DNA from: Ostrinia nubilalis
Taxonomy: Eukaryota; Arthropoda; Insecta; Lepidoptera; Crambidae
NCBI RefSeq assembly: GCF_963855985.1
Contig: NC_087092.1
Coordinates: 682,001-746,000, forward strand
Direction of reading: 5' to 3'
DNA: 64,000 bases
Position numbers and translations under genes: made by a program. Under the pieces are notes generated by a model, which worked only from the letters and a program-made list of their open reading frames with translations, was not told the origin of the DNA and made no database searches. Shown here one piece after another: positions 54,637 through 64,000 of the stretch (its first letter is position 1; every line of letters begins with the position of its first letter).

Positions 54637-55927
54637 CATTCCAGGTCTGGCCGTAAACAAAAGAAGATGCAAAACGGCTGAGCTCCGGTACAAAAAGACC
54701 AAACTGGCGCTCAGAAGATAAAAAACGGCTTGAACATCTGTACAAAACAACTTCCAAACATTCCGCTCGGCTGCCGTCATCAACCCACACGCACAACTCA
54801 CTCGCATATCTCGGGCCGCGGCGCCAGCTGCCCCTACTCTATGACGTAGAGCTTGTCTGGCCGTAAACAAAAGAAGATACAAAACGGCCTCCATCGGTAC
54901 AAAAAGACCAAACTGGCGCTCAGAAGATAAAAAATGGTCTGTACAAAAGGCTTCCTAACTTGCGCTCGGCTGCCGTCGTCAACCCACACGCACAACTCGG
55001 ATGTGTCAGCTGTCCCTACTCTATGCCGTAGAGCTTGTCTGGCCGTAAACAAAAGAAGATACAAAACGGCCTCCATCGGTACAAAAAGACCAAACTGGCG
55101 CTCAGAAGATAAAAAATGGTCTGTACAAAAGGCTTCTTGCGCTCGGCTGCCGTCGTCAACCCACACGCACAACTCACTCGGATGTGTCAGCTGTCCCTAC
55201 TCTATGCCGTAGAGCTAGTCTGGCCGTAAACAAAAGAAGATACAAAACGGCCTCCATCGGTACAAAAAGCCCAAACTGGCGCTCCGAAGATAAAAAATGG
55301 TCTGTACAAAAGGCTTCTTGCGCTCGGCTGCCGTCGTCAACCCACACGCACAACTCACTCGGATGTCTCAGCTGTCCCTACTCTATGCCGTAGAGCTAGT
55401 CTGGCCGTAAACAAAAGAAGATACAAAACCGCCTCCATCGGTACAAAAAGACCAAACTGGCGCTCAGAAGATAAAAAATGGTCTGTACAAAAGGCTTCTT
55501 GCGCTCGGCTGCCGTCGTCAACCCACACGCACAACTCGGATGTCTCAGCTGTCCCTACTCTATGCCGTAGAGCTAGTCTGGCCGTAAACAAAAGGAGATA
55601 CAAAACGGCCTCCATCGGTACAAAAAGACCAAACTGGCGCTCAGAAGATAAAAAATGGTCTGTACAAAAGGCTTCTTGCGCTCGGCTGCCGTCGTCAACC
55701 CACACGCACAACTCACTCGGATGTGTCAGCTGTCCCTACTCTATGCCGTAGAGCTTGTCTGGCCGTAAACAAAAGAAGATACAAAACGGCCTCCATCGGT
55801 ACAAAAAGACCAAACTGGCGCTCAGAAGATAAAAAATGGTCTGTACAAAAGGCTTCTTGCGCTCGGCTGCCGTCGTCAACAACGCACAACTCACTCGGAT
55901 GTGTCAGCTGTCCCTACTCTATGCCGT
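54637..55927 (-). repeat. ~180-bp tandem array at the PRP19 stop codon, 7 units
   Basis: The unit anchor GGCCGTAAACAAAAGAAGAT recurs at about 54650, 54861, 55042, 55222, 55404, 55582 and 55762 with small changes. CTCTATGCCGTAGAGC, the reverse complement of the last PRP19 codons (YGIE-stop), ends each unit. The leftmost unit is most diverged (ATGACGTAGAG). The real stop is at 55916-55914, at the array's edge. Confidence 0.9.
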
Positions 55928-58900
55928 AGAGCTTGAGCGTGCGGTCCATGCTGGTGGAGGCGAGGTAGTGCGCGTGCTTGCCGAAGCGCACGCCGGTGGC
56001 GGCGGCGGTGTGGTCGTTGAACACCTTGAGCTCCTGCCACTGGCGGCACAGGAACACGCGCACGTCTGATCCCGCCACGGCTAGGTACGTGCCGCTCTGG
56101 TCGAAGCACAACTCCTTGATCGCGTACCTGCGCAGAACACGCTCATTAGGTACAAATACAAATATTTTATTTATGCAAACACACCGTTTACGCATACACC
56201 TTCCAATACAATTGGTAACAATTTATTCGGTGCACATTATATTGCTTTGTTTGCGGGTCCCACACTAGGAATAACCTGTGTCGTGGGCACCCAGTGGTGC
56301 TATGTAACCAGTACAGCGACAGATACTCCCCACACGGGACTAGTCATAAGCCGAGCAACGAAACGTTCCTCAGCCACCTATTATGGCTAGTCCCTAACTA
56401 GGTAAATGTTGTATTACGACGAAGTAGCAATTAAATGACAGGCATCACAGACAAAAAGGTAGCTCTATCGAATAGCGATAATTAAGTTGTGTTTCATTAT
56501 CATACTTACATGTGTGTGTAAACAACATGAAAGACAACAATGTATTGTAAAGTTACTAAACTCACAAACTTAAAATTCAGGGTTGCTAATTTACAAAACT
56601 TTATGATATTTCGAACTAATGAAAAATCTAACTAACATAAAAGTATCAGACAATATCGATATTTTCATAACCCATCTTCAAGACAAAAAAAAAACATTTG
56701 TGTAATAAAACACAACATACCCCTCTTCCAGCTGGATCGTCTTGAAGTTCTTCAATTTACGCAGATCCCACAGCTTGACGCAGGAGTCCTCGGCGGCCGT
56801 GGCCAGGTAATAACCGTTCTCAGAGAACGAGATCGACGTCACCGGCCCCACGTGACCAGGGAAGTTGGCCACGTTGCTCTGCTCCTTCAGATCCCAGATC
56901 TTGACCTGATAAAATAAGAATTGATTAGCTAATGTGGCACAGACTACACATGTAGTTGAAGTTGTAAAAAAACATCTGTTACAACTGCATGATGCGACAG
57001 TGTTTTATCTGATACCGTTTTACAAACTTTCACTGAATCTAATCAGGCAATTAGATACGGAGGAGATTCAATTGGCCACCTGTATCCAATAAATACACTA
57101 AGATTTTTGGTTTAAAGGTACCAAATCGTAAAATATACACTGATCCTTGTTTTAATGTAGAATCGTTTCGATCGAGACATATCCATAATGTAACGTGTGC
57201 TGGTACTAACCTGTGAGTTCTCTGTTCCAGTACCAAAAATAAGCCCGTCAGGATGGAACTGTGCTGTGGTGAGGCTGACACCTGACGCGTCGCTAACCTG
57301 AAAACATTTTTCACATTGTTAAGAGGTCTCAATATAGAGCCCTGAGGTTAGCCATTATCAAGGGAGCTCTAAAAGAATAATTTTAAGGAAGCGACGATAA
57401 CTGAACGGTGAAGGTATCGGACTGGCTGACTCGTGATACGAGGAACGCGGGTTCGATCCCTACCGCCGCATAACTATTGTGGTAAATCCACTCATGACAC
57501 AAGCATATTTAGCTTACCATGAGGGGTTAAAAAAAACAATTATAGCCTGACCAGGAACATAAAAACCCTGGCATAGAGGCGCGTCAATTGCATTTGATAG
57601 TGCAACACTGAGTACAGTCGTACCTGTGTTAAATTAATAGGCTAACTTTATGTATCAGGATTTAGGATTTCGGGCTAATTTGATATTTTCATAAATTAAC
57701 GAAAAAATATTATTATAGGTAACCTGGTTTAAATAAATTAAATTAAACCATCAATCGAGCTAGTAGGATTTATTTTATTATTCATCAATAATCAAATTCA
57801 GAACTTGAATATTCAACTGCAATGTCTGCTCATGAACGCTTCAAACTGGGTACTTCATTCCCAATTCCATAAAATTCAATACTTAGAAAGTGACAAAAAA
57901 AATTAAAATAGGTAGTTGAAACAAACCACAGCTAATTTTCATAGTGGACTGTACTATACGATAAACATGTCAGTCAATTTGACAACCTTTGTCGGAAACA
58001 TTATTCACTGAAAATATTGTCCGAACCCTTAGTATTTCTCTTCGACAAATACTTTAACACATTGTGAACCACTTTTCTTTCACGACTATAAAAAGATTTT
58101 AGCAATTTAATTCACAAAATCAATTGCGCACATTTAAAATAAAGTTTGTTTACACTTTGACAGCAATAGACTGACATGCAAGGTGACATGTCAATGAAGT
58201 TTTCAGTTACTGTTGCCATTAAAAGAAATTAGTACCATTAGTTTTCCGCAACATGGCGAGGGTTTTTATGTTCCTGGTCAGGCTATACTCTATTTATTGA
58301 GACATGGCGGCGCATATAATCACTTCTATCCGGGCTAGCCTGCGCGCTGTGATAGTCTTACCGATGATTTTAGACGTCAAATGTATGGATAAAATCGATA
58401 AAATGGCGCGATAACCACTTAACACGGCGCGAATCGTGCCATCGTGCCATAGGCATAGCCTACAGATCTACTACAGAACCGCTTACCACCTCAATTTATT
58501 TGCTATTTAATAAACATCTAAAGTCTGGTCGCTGAGCACGTAGAATTTTGTCCAATGACCCCAAGCTACCTATCCTTATCCCTCACGCGTAATTATATTG
58601 CTGTCGCGACTGTGCGACGGGCGGCAGCAGTGAATGTGTGAGCGCGACAGCAATATAATTTCGCGCGAGCGATAAGGATGGGTAGCTTGGGGTCATTGGA
58701 CAAAATTCTACGTGCTCACAGACCGGGCTTTAGTTTCTATACCTTGGTGAGTAGCGCGCCGGTGCGGATGTCGGAGAAGGCCCAGTGCTGGTCGGTGGAG
58801 GTGGACAGCACGTAGTCGCCCGTCGGGTGCAGCGACAGCCCCGTCACCGGCCCGTCGTGCGAGCGCAGCACCGCGCTGGCTTGCGACCTGCGAGGAAACA

Positions 58901-61900
58901 CTTCTATGTTAATACCTTTAGGTTTTAAACCTTTGTTTGTCGCCTGTCATCCGCTTTGCAATGGAGGGAAGTCGAACCTTAATTTCGAACTCCTCCTATG
59001 TTCTTCTGATTAATTTCGTTGCGGGTCCAATGACAGTTTAACTTTCCCCCGGGACAAACTTGACCTTCATTAGTTGGGTTTTTGTGGCGGTCAAGCTGTA
59101 GATCCTGGCTACACAGGAGTTGCAGTGGTGGGAACGAGAGGTGGGAATAGTCCCGATGTGAATACCCATAGAGCACACAAAAACGTGTCCACCTTGGTAT
59201 TATACTGGTTATAGCCAAAACTCGCCACTTAACCGGTTGTGTGCAACGTATAATAAAGCGGTGCCTGGCAACCCAGACACAAACACCGGTCTTGACGTTT
59301 TCGGTGACAGCCTCCCTAAATTTAAGTCAAAACTCAAGCCTGTATTCGGAACGACTTAGGCACCGAACAAAATGAACAATTACTAAATCCTTTATATTGT
59401 TCGGTGCTTAAACTGTAGACTCTATTCAATTGATTTTTGTTTTTTACTAGTGTATAATTACCCTAACATTGCAAAAAGAAATGCTGTGTATACCTGTAAT
59501 GGAGGTCATATACGTATCATGTGTTAAACCATGTTAAAATGTATGAACTGTATTATGTATGTGACTTTGTTGGTGTACCTAATAAATAAATAGCTTGATA
59601 AGCTGTTCAAGATAAAAAAAATGTATGTCAGCGTTATGCTACCGCACCGCGATTAACTATATATACTGTTCCGTTTAATCGTGTACGTTTTTTTTTCGTC
59701 GATGTTTGTATTACTGTATACAAAATACTGTGTCATGTGTGAAGTCGCTCATACAACTGCATACGCCATCGACAAAAAAAACGTACACGATAAAACGGAA
59801 CAGTAAAACGGAGACATGTGTGAACCGGCCGTAAAATAACGTCACGTAAAACAATAACAATATTATTGCAATGCTTCTCTCACTCTCGGTCGTTATTAAT
59901 ACTTGACAGTAACTAAGTCACTGTTACACATCAGGATCAAGCTGTTTGGAAGAGCTTCATCTCAAGAGTGCAAATTCTGTCGCAAATATCAGTTGAAGGC
60001 TTCATTAAAAATATTGTTTTTAGCGTCTCAAAAGAATGGGATTGGTTCGGTTAAAATTTCTGTAAATACTTGTTACTTCTTAAAACGAGTGTTTACAGAA
60101 ATGTTAATTGTTTTTAACACTATATCAAATTCGACTAGATGTTACTCACATTGGCACATTCCATACTCTGATCGTGTGATCGGGCGAGGCCGTGATGACG
60201 GTGTCCTCGTCGGGGTGGTATATGACGCGCGTGACCTTCTTGGTGTGGCCCTTGAGGATGGCCACCACCTGCTCCGTGTCCTTGTTGAACACCGTCGCGT
60301 TGCGGTCGTTGCCGCCCGTCAGCAGCTTGCTGTGGTCTGACGGGTTGATGTCGAGAGCCAAGATTCCCGGCACGCTGGCTGAGTGGAGACCCTGGTAGGA
60401 AGATGTTTGTTAGAAAATGTAACAAGCGAGTAGATATTTTGTAATTTCAAAGAATCAGAGGTATTTGTAATGTGTGTGTTGGAAATTCTACAAACATCTC
60501 AAAACGAAAGTAAAACAATTCGTCATAAGTAATATATAGTACTTCTTCTTCTTCTTCTTCTCCTCTATGGCTATTGTGTTTCCACGTTTGCCAATGTCAC
60601 GTGAGCATAGCCATTACACGGTATTAGTAAACTGTGTTTTTTACTGACATCTGACTTTGAAGACCTTGACTTTCATTAAAAATGTCACCGACAGACGGTT
60701 CAATTAAAATGGTCCTTCGAGCCGGATATAAACCAGCGACAACACATTTAGATCTTGACACATTTCTGTGACCAGTGTGCTTACCATGAGTTTACGTTAG
60801 GTGTGCTCACTAGCGACTGCGTAAAAAAATGTCATTAAATGTATAACACCATCTCTAGCAGCTACTTCCAAGAACTAAAATCGTCATAGATTTTTTAGTG
60901 CATATAACGTAAACTCGTGGTAAGCACACAGTATTATAATGCGACTGACCGGGTGCGATGCGAGCGTAAGGAAGGCTCGCAGCTGGTCGGGGCTGACGAG
61001 CGCCTCGGGCACGGTGCGGCCGCGCCGCTTGCGCTCCTGCGTCAGCTCCGTGGCGCGCTCCTGCAGCCGCCGCACCACGTCCGACGACATGCCCACCGCC
61101 ACCGCGCCGCCGCCCGCCGCCGCCTCCGCCTGGGGACAAATGCAAAGATAACATAAGAAGCGTGTTAACTACTTCGATAGCTTAACCGAATATGAGTTCC
61201 CCGGTGTCGTCCAGGCACAACACAATCAACAAAACACAGAAACAATCGAACAGGTATCTTGTCTGCCGCCGCGCTGCTGGTAGGTACTCTGTAGGACGCC
61301 GCCGGCCGGTGGTTAGGGCTTCGCCCGGTGTCTTCGGTGGTTCACTTGAGTCACTAACTTCAAGCAAAGTACGGTGGAGTTCCACACACAAAACATTTCC
61401 AAAAAGTCACCAAATTTCACATTTCCGTTGGAGCACACAAATATGCCGCCCAAACGCGAGAGAGCGCGTCGCGTAGTTTTCGTTAGTTTGCCGTCGTGGA
61501 GCGCGGCGCTGCTGCCGTGCTCATTGAAAGCATGTGTGCCTGAACAAAGCGTTTCATCATCATCATCATCATCATTTCAGCCATAGGACGTCCACTGCTG
61601 AACATAGGCCTACCATAATGCTTTCCACGTTGATCGATTGGTAGCAGCGTGCATCCAGCGCTTCCCTGCTACCTTTACGATAAGAAGCGTTTATTTGCTA
61701 GAATACAGGTTATATAGTTCTTACAAAAAATGTTAGTGCAAGTATTCAACCTGCATGCAGGTGTGCAAATACATTTTGTCAAGTTGTAAGTCAGTAGGAT
61801 CACTTTTTATTAACATTATTGCACGTTACACTTCGTTCGTTTCAGCCGAAAGATGTCCTTTGCTGGACAAAGGCGTCCCCCAAGGATTTCCACAGAGACT

Positions 61901-63974
61901 GGTCCTGCGCCGCCCTCTCGTTACACTTACACTGCTTCAACTCTGCTGTGCTAGCAATATCAGCAGTATCTCCATTTCATTGAGCTCTTTCAGATAAGCT
62001 GACAGTTTTTTTTAACAGCAATAAATTGGGAGTTACTGCTGATATCCTAGCACGATAGAACTGTAATATCACACCTGGGTAACATCTACCCCATATGAAG
62101 TTGAGAGTCCAACTCCCGTATCACTATAGCACATAGAAATTGCTAAATCGTACAAACTTACTAGTGGGCAAATGCTTTCTAAACCAAGCAAGTTTGAGTT
62201 AAAGATTTTATAATGATATAACATACAACATAAACAACATTAAGTACTTATGTGAAAAATTACTCCTTGGCAGCTGTTTTTGTCCACAAAAACATCCAAA
62301 GTCAGTACAATAATAAATCAACCTACACAACCAATTTATACCTTTCATGGTGACCTACATACATTAAATATTCCTAATCTAAATCGAAATCATTGCAGAC
62401 AACAAAGAGGTGCTGAATACATTGTCATTCAGGGGACAAAGTCGTATTTATGCAGAAATCAGAAATCCAAATAAGTTGCTTTACATTTAAAAAAAAAAAC
62501 AGTAAATGTTCTCAAAAGGGTTTCTCAAAGTAGGGTACACGAATAGCCCTAGGCGTTCGCCATTCCACGGCAGGGGGTTAGCGACAAGATTTACGTAATG
62601 GTGGTTTTATGACTGGTGGTGAATTTCCTTTCACAATAACCTGGAAACTAAGGCCCAGACCAGACGGTGAAACGCAACTGCAACGAATTTGCAGTTGCAT
62701 CTAAGTTTCTGCCATAGCGTCCGTTGAGAGACACATGACGCGACCAGTTTGAAATTTTCAGTTTCAGTTTCATTCATCAGAATCATCACAAAGTTGCAGT
62801 TTCGTTTCACTGTCTGTTCTGGGCCTAAGAGCGGTTTGTGGAGCCGAAAGTTTGCGAAACCTGGTATAATGCATACAGATGCAGATCTACAAATGGAATA
62901 AGGGAATAAAGATGAGTAATGTTTTGATATTTACCGGGTGCGCGGGCTGGGGTGCCGCGATGCCGGCTTGAGGCTTGAGCGTGGCCAGCGCCTCGCGCGC
63001 CGCCGTCACCTCCTTGGTCAGGCGAGCGATCACGCGGCACGCGGCGTCGTGCTGGTACAACGCGTGGCTCAGCTCCTGTATACATTGTTTCAATATTATT
63101 ATTATCATACACAAACTATCAAGACAATTTGCCATCGGCCCACATTACTGTCATAAAACAAACTATTTAGAGATAGAGGTATTCTTATTTCCTTTCCTAG
63201 TAACCTTTTCAATAAATTCAACCAAAAAATTACTAAAGAGCTTGTTTAAATTGTAAGTTACATCAAATCTGATAATAATAACAAATGGATAATAATTACA
63301 GATATCATTTCCATAACATGTAATTAATAATAATAATAAATTGATAGAATATTACACCTAATCTACACATCTTGATCATCATTCCAATAAGCTTATACTC
63401 AATGAAATGATTTAGTAAAACCCTAAACCTAGTCATCATGAAGTTAATTTGTATTACATAGAAATGTGTCGCTCAAGAGAACAGTAAATAATACATTCCT
63501 TTGATTTTATTTGTTTGGCAGGTTTGGCATGTGCTGTTAATTCAACATGTTTTTATATTTAATACCTAAACACAAAACTTGCCTGTCTTGCTGTTTGCAG
63601 CTGCTGCCGCTGAGTGAATGTGTGCAGCATGAGCGCGTCCCACTCGTCTTGCATGCTCTTCAGCGTGGCTGGGATGGATGTGGCACTGGGCGGCTTGGGC
63701 TTCACTATAGGAGGCGCTACACAGACATGGAATTGCTGTTTAGTTATTTGATTTTAAAATATTTCAATAATATCAGTTCATAACAGTCTTTGAAAAAAAG
63801 GCCAAAACGACATTATGTACTCACTTTTGATCTCAATAAGGTCTTCGATCCTAAGTTCTTTGCCACTGATAGGGTCAACCCCATTTTCAATTATGTACTT
63901 TTCAATAATACGCTTTTCAAATACGGCCCCTGATGATGGGGACACCACTGGCACTTCAGGAACCTCGTTAGATA
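55914..63974 (-). CDS. PRP19: Pre-mRNA-processing factor 19 (U-box, coiled-coil, WD40 E3 ligase), 5' end beyond window
   Basis: Nine minus-strand exons: 63974-63825, 63716-63583, 63075-62935, 61129-60950, 60391-60150, 58887-58743, 57297-57211, 56905-56721, 56127-55914 (TAG at 55916-55914). They give 491 codons in continuous frame; about 7-8 N-terminal residues lie in an exon past the right edge. Order: U-box ([20 protein letters not shown]), the [20 protein letters not shown] block, the tetramerisation coiled coil ([19 protein letters not shown]), a linker, then a WD40 propeller ([19 protein letters not shown] through LKLYGIE). Family knowledge: PRP19 is the core of the NineTeen complex. It adds ubiquitin chains to spliceosome components, is needed for spliceosome activation, and acts in DNA repair; it is nuclear. 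The intron after exon 63716-63583 has a GC donor (AG|GCAAGT). Introns carry several MITEs, and a ~180-bp array begins right at the stop codon. Confidence 0.97.
57390..57485 (+). mobile_element. SINE-like fragment with B-box
   Basis: CGATAACTGAACGGTGAAGG ... CGGGTTCGATCCCTACCGCC; same family as 41690-41790. Not a working tRNA: no matching acceptor stem found. Confidence 0.5.
57541..58287. mobile_element. 747-bp TIR element, TATAGCCTGACCAGGAACAT ends
   Basis: About 30-bp inverted ends TATAGCCTGACCAGGAACAT plus AAAAACCCT. No open frame of note inside. No clear target duplication. In a PRP19 intron. Confidence 0.8.
58523..58729. mobile_element. Intact GTGAGCACGTAG-family MITE
   Basis: ~205-bp foldback with GCTGAGCACGTAGAATTTTG and its inverse; the loop has CGCGACAGCAATATAAT. 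In a PRP19 intron, 14 nt below the exon end at 58743, on the donor side. Confidence 0.8.
59038..59155. repeat. Copy of the TAGATCCTGGCTACACAG repeat
   Basis: Very close copy of 3344-3462, including the TTTCCCCCGGGACAAACTTG start; inside a PRP19 intron. Confidence 0.75.
59220..59600 (+). mobile_element. Probable LINE 3' end
   Basis: CGTATAATAAAGCGGTGCCT ... TTGGTGTACCTAATAAATAA resembles the segment at 39440-39640 in layout and tail. Weakly supported. Confidence 0.4.
59664..59804. mobile_element. 141-bp MITE, ACTGTTCCGTTT ends
   Basis: ACTGTTCCGTTTAATCGTGT and ACACGATAAAACGGAACAGT form ~38-bp arms that include a T-run/A-run pair. Confidence 0.85.
60541..60623. repeat. TCTATGGCTATTGTGTTTCC repeat, copy 3
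   Basis: In a PRP19 intron; almost the same as 46912-46988. Confidence 0.75.
61555..61690 (-). mobile_element. LINE 3' end with (CAT)n
   Basis: CATCATCATCATCATTTCAG then CCATAGGACGTCCACTGCTG: the inverse of the 39661-39730 tail. Confidence 0.65.
61835..61905 (-). mobile_element. LINE 3' end fragment
   Basis: TTTCAGCCGAAAGATGTCCT and TTGCTGGACAAAGGCG are the inverse of the same LINE tail group. Confidence 0.55.
62651..62826. mobile_element. 176-bp MITE, AGGCCCAGA ends
   Basis: AGGCCCAGACCAGACGGTGA pairs with TCACTGTCTGTTCTGGGCCT; the arms continue through GAAACG and TTGCAGTT. Confidence 0.8.
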
Positions 63975-64000
63975 CTACAAAACAAAAAGTTAGGTTAGAT

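Noticed and set aside
54461..55711. Minus- and plus-strand ORFs of 69-123 aa with repeated FLSSERQFGLFVP or CRRACLAVNKRRYK
   Set aside because: Reads through the 180-bp PRP19 3' array; the repeats begin at the PRP19 stop codon and are downstream of the gene.
57420..57475. tRNA-like sequence with GGTTCGATCCC
   Set aside because: No complete cloverleaf; a relative at 41690-41790 shows it is a dispersed SINE-like repeat.

Overview
The window is eukaryotic nuclear DNA and most likely comes from a moth or butterfly (Lepidoptera). All real genes are split by GT-AG introns (one GC-AG), the exons are GC-rich in AT-rich surroundings, and the introns are packed with repeats of lepidopteran type: Helitron-like elements with a CCCGCGGCTTCGCCCGCG hairpin, tRNA-derived SINEs, LINE 3' ends with ATGATG or TTTGAC tails, and many foldback MITEs. 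The order-level assignment is inference; the species cannot be read from the sequence.

Layout. (1) 1-32,000: the 3' part of a plus-strand gene for a PDZ plus coiled-coil protein I cannot name, with exons at 3153-3311, 23547-23684, 26651-26798, 27357-27518 and 28314-29549. Its 20-kb intron holds nested transposons, including a hAT element carrying a dead LINE reverse transcriptase and a Helitron interrupted by a 1.3-kb terminal-inverted-repeat element. (2) 32,672-47,492, minus strand: a complete PCMTD1/2-type gene (protein-L-isoaspartate methyltransferase domain-containing, a predicted Cullin-RING substrate receptor). It has two tandem arrays, a ~240-bp unit repeated four times and a 148-bp unit repeated eleven times. 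Both duplicate the 3' part of an exon together with its splice donor. (3) 48,504-51,317, plus strand: a complete RNF185/RNF5-type membrane RING ubiquitin ligase in four exons, divergent from PCMTD across a ~1-kb shared upstream region. (4) 55,914-63,974, minus strand: pre-mRNA-processing factor 19 (PRP19), lacking only its first few codons, which lie beyond the right edge. A ~180-bp array carrying repeated copies of its last codons and stop lies just downstream.

Three of the four genes belong to ubiquitin-linked machinery (PCMTD substrate receptor, RNF185 ER E3, PRP19 U-box E3). This is probably coincidence rather than a functional cluster, because each has its own promoter side.

The most unusual features are the three tandem arrays that straddle exon boundaries, the build-up of transposon ends within about 15-40 nt of 3' splice sites, a hAT-type foldback element made of dense TATCGATA palindromes, and a decayed copy of an insect repeat-associated protein family inside a 3-bp-TSD element.
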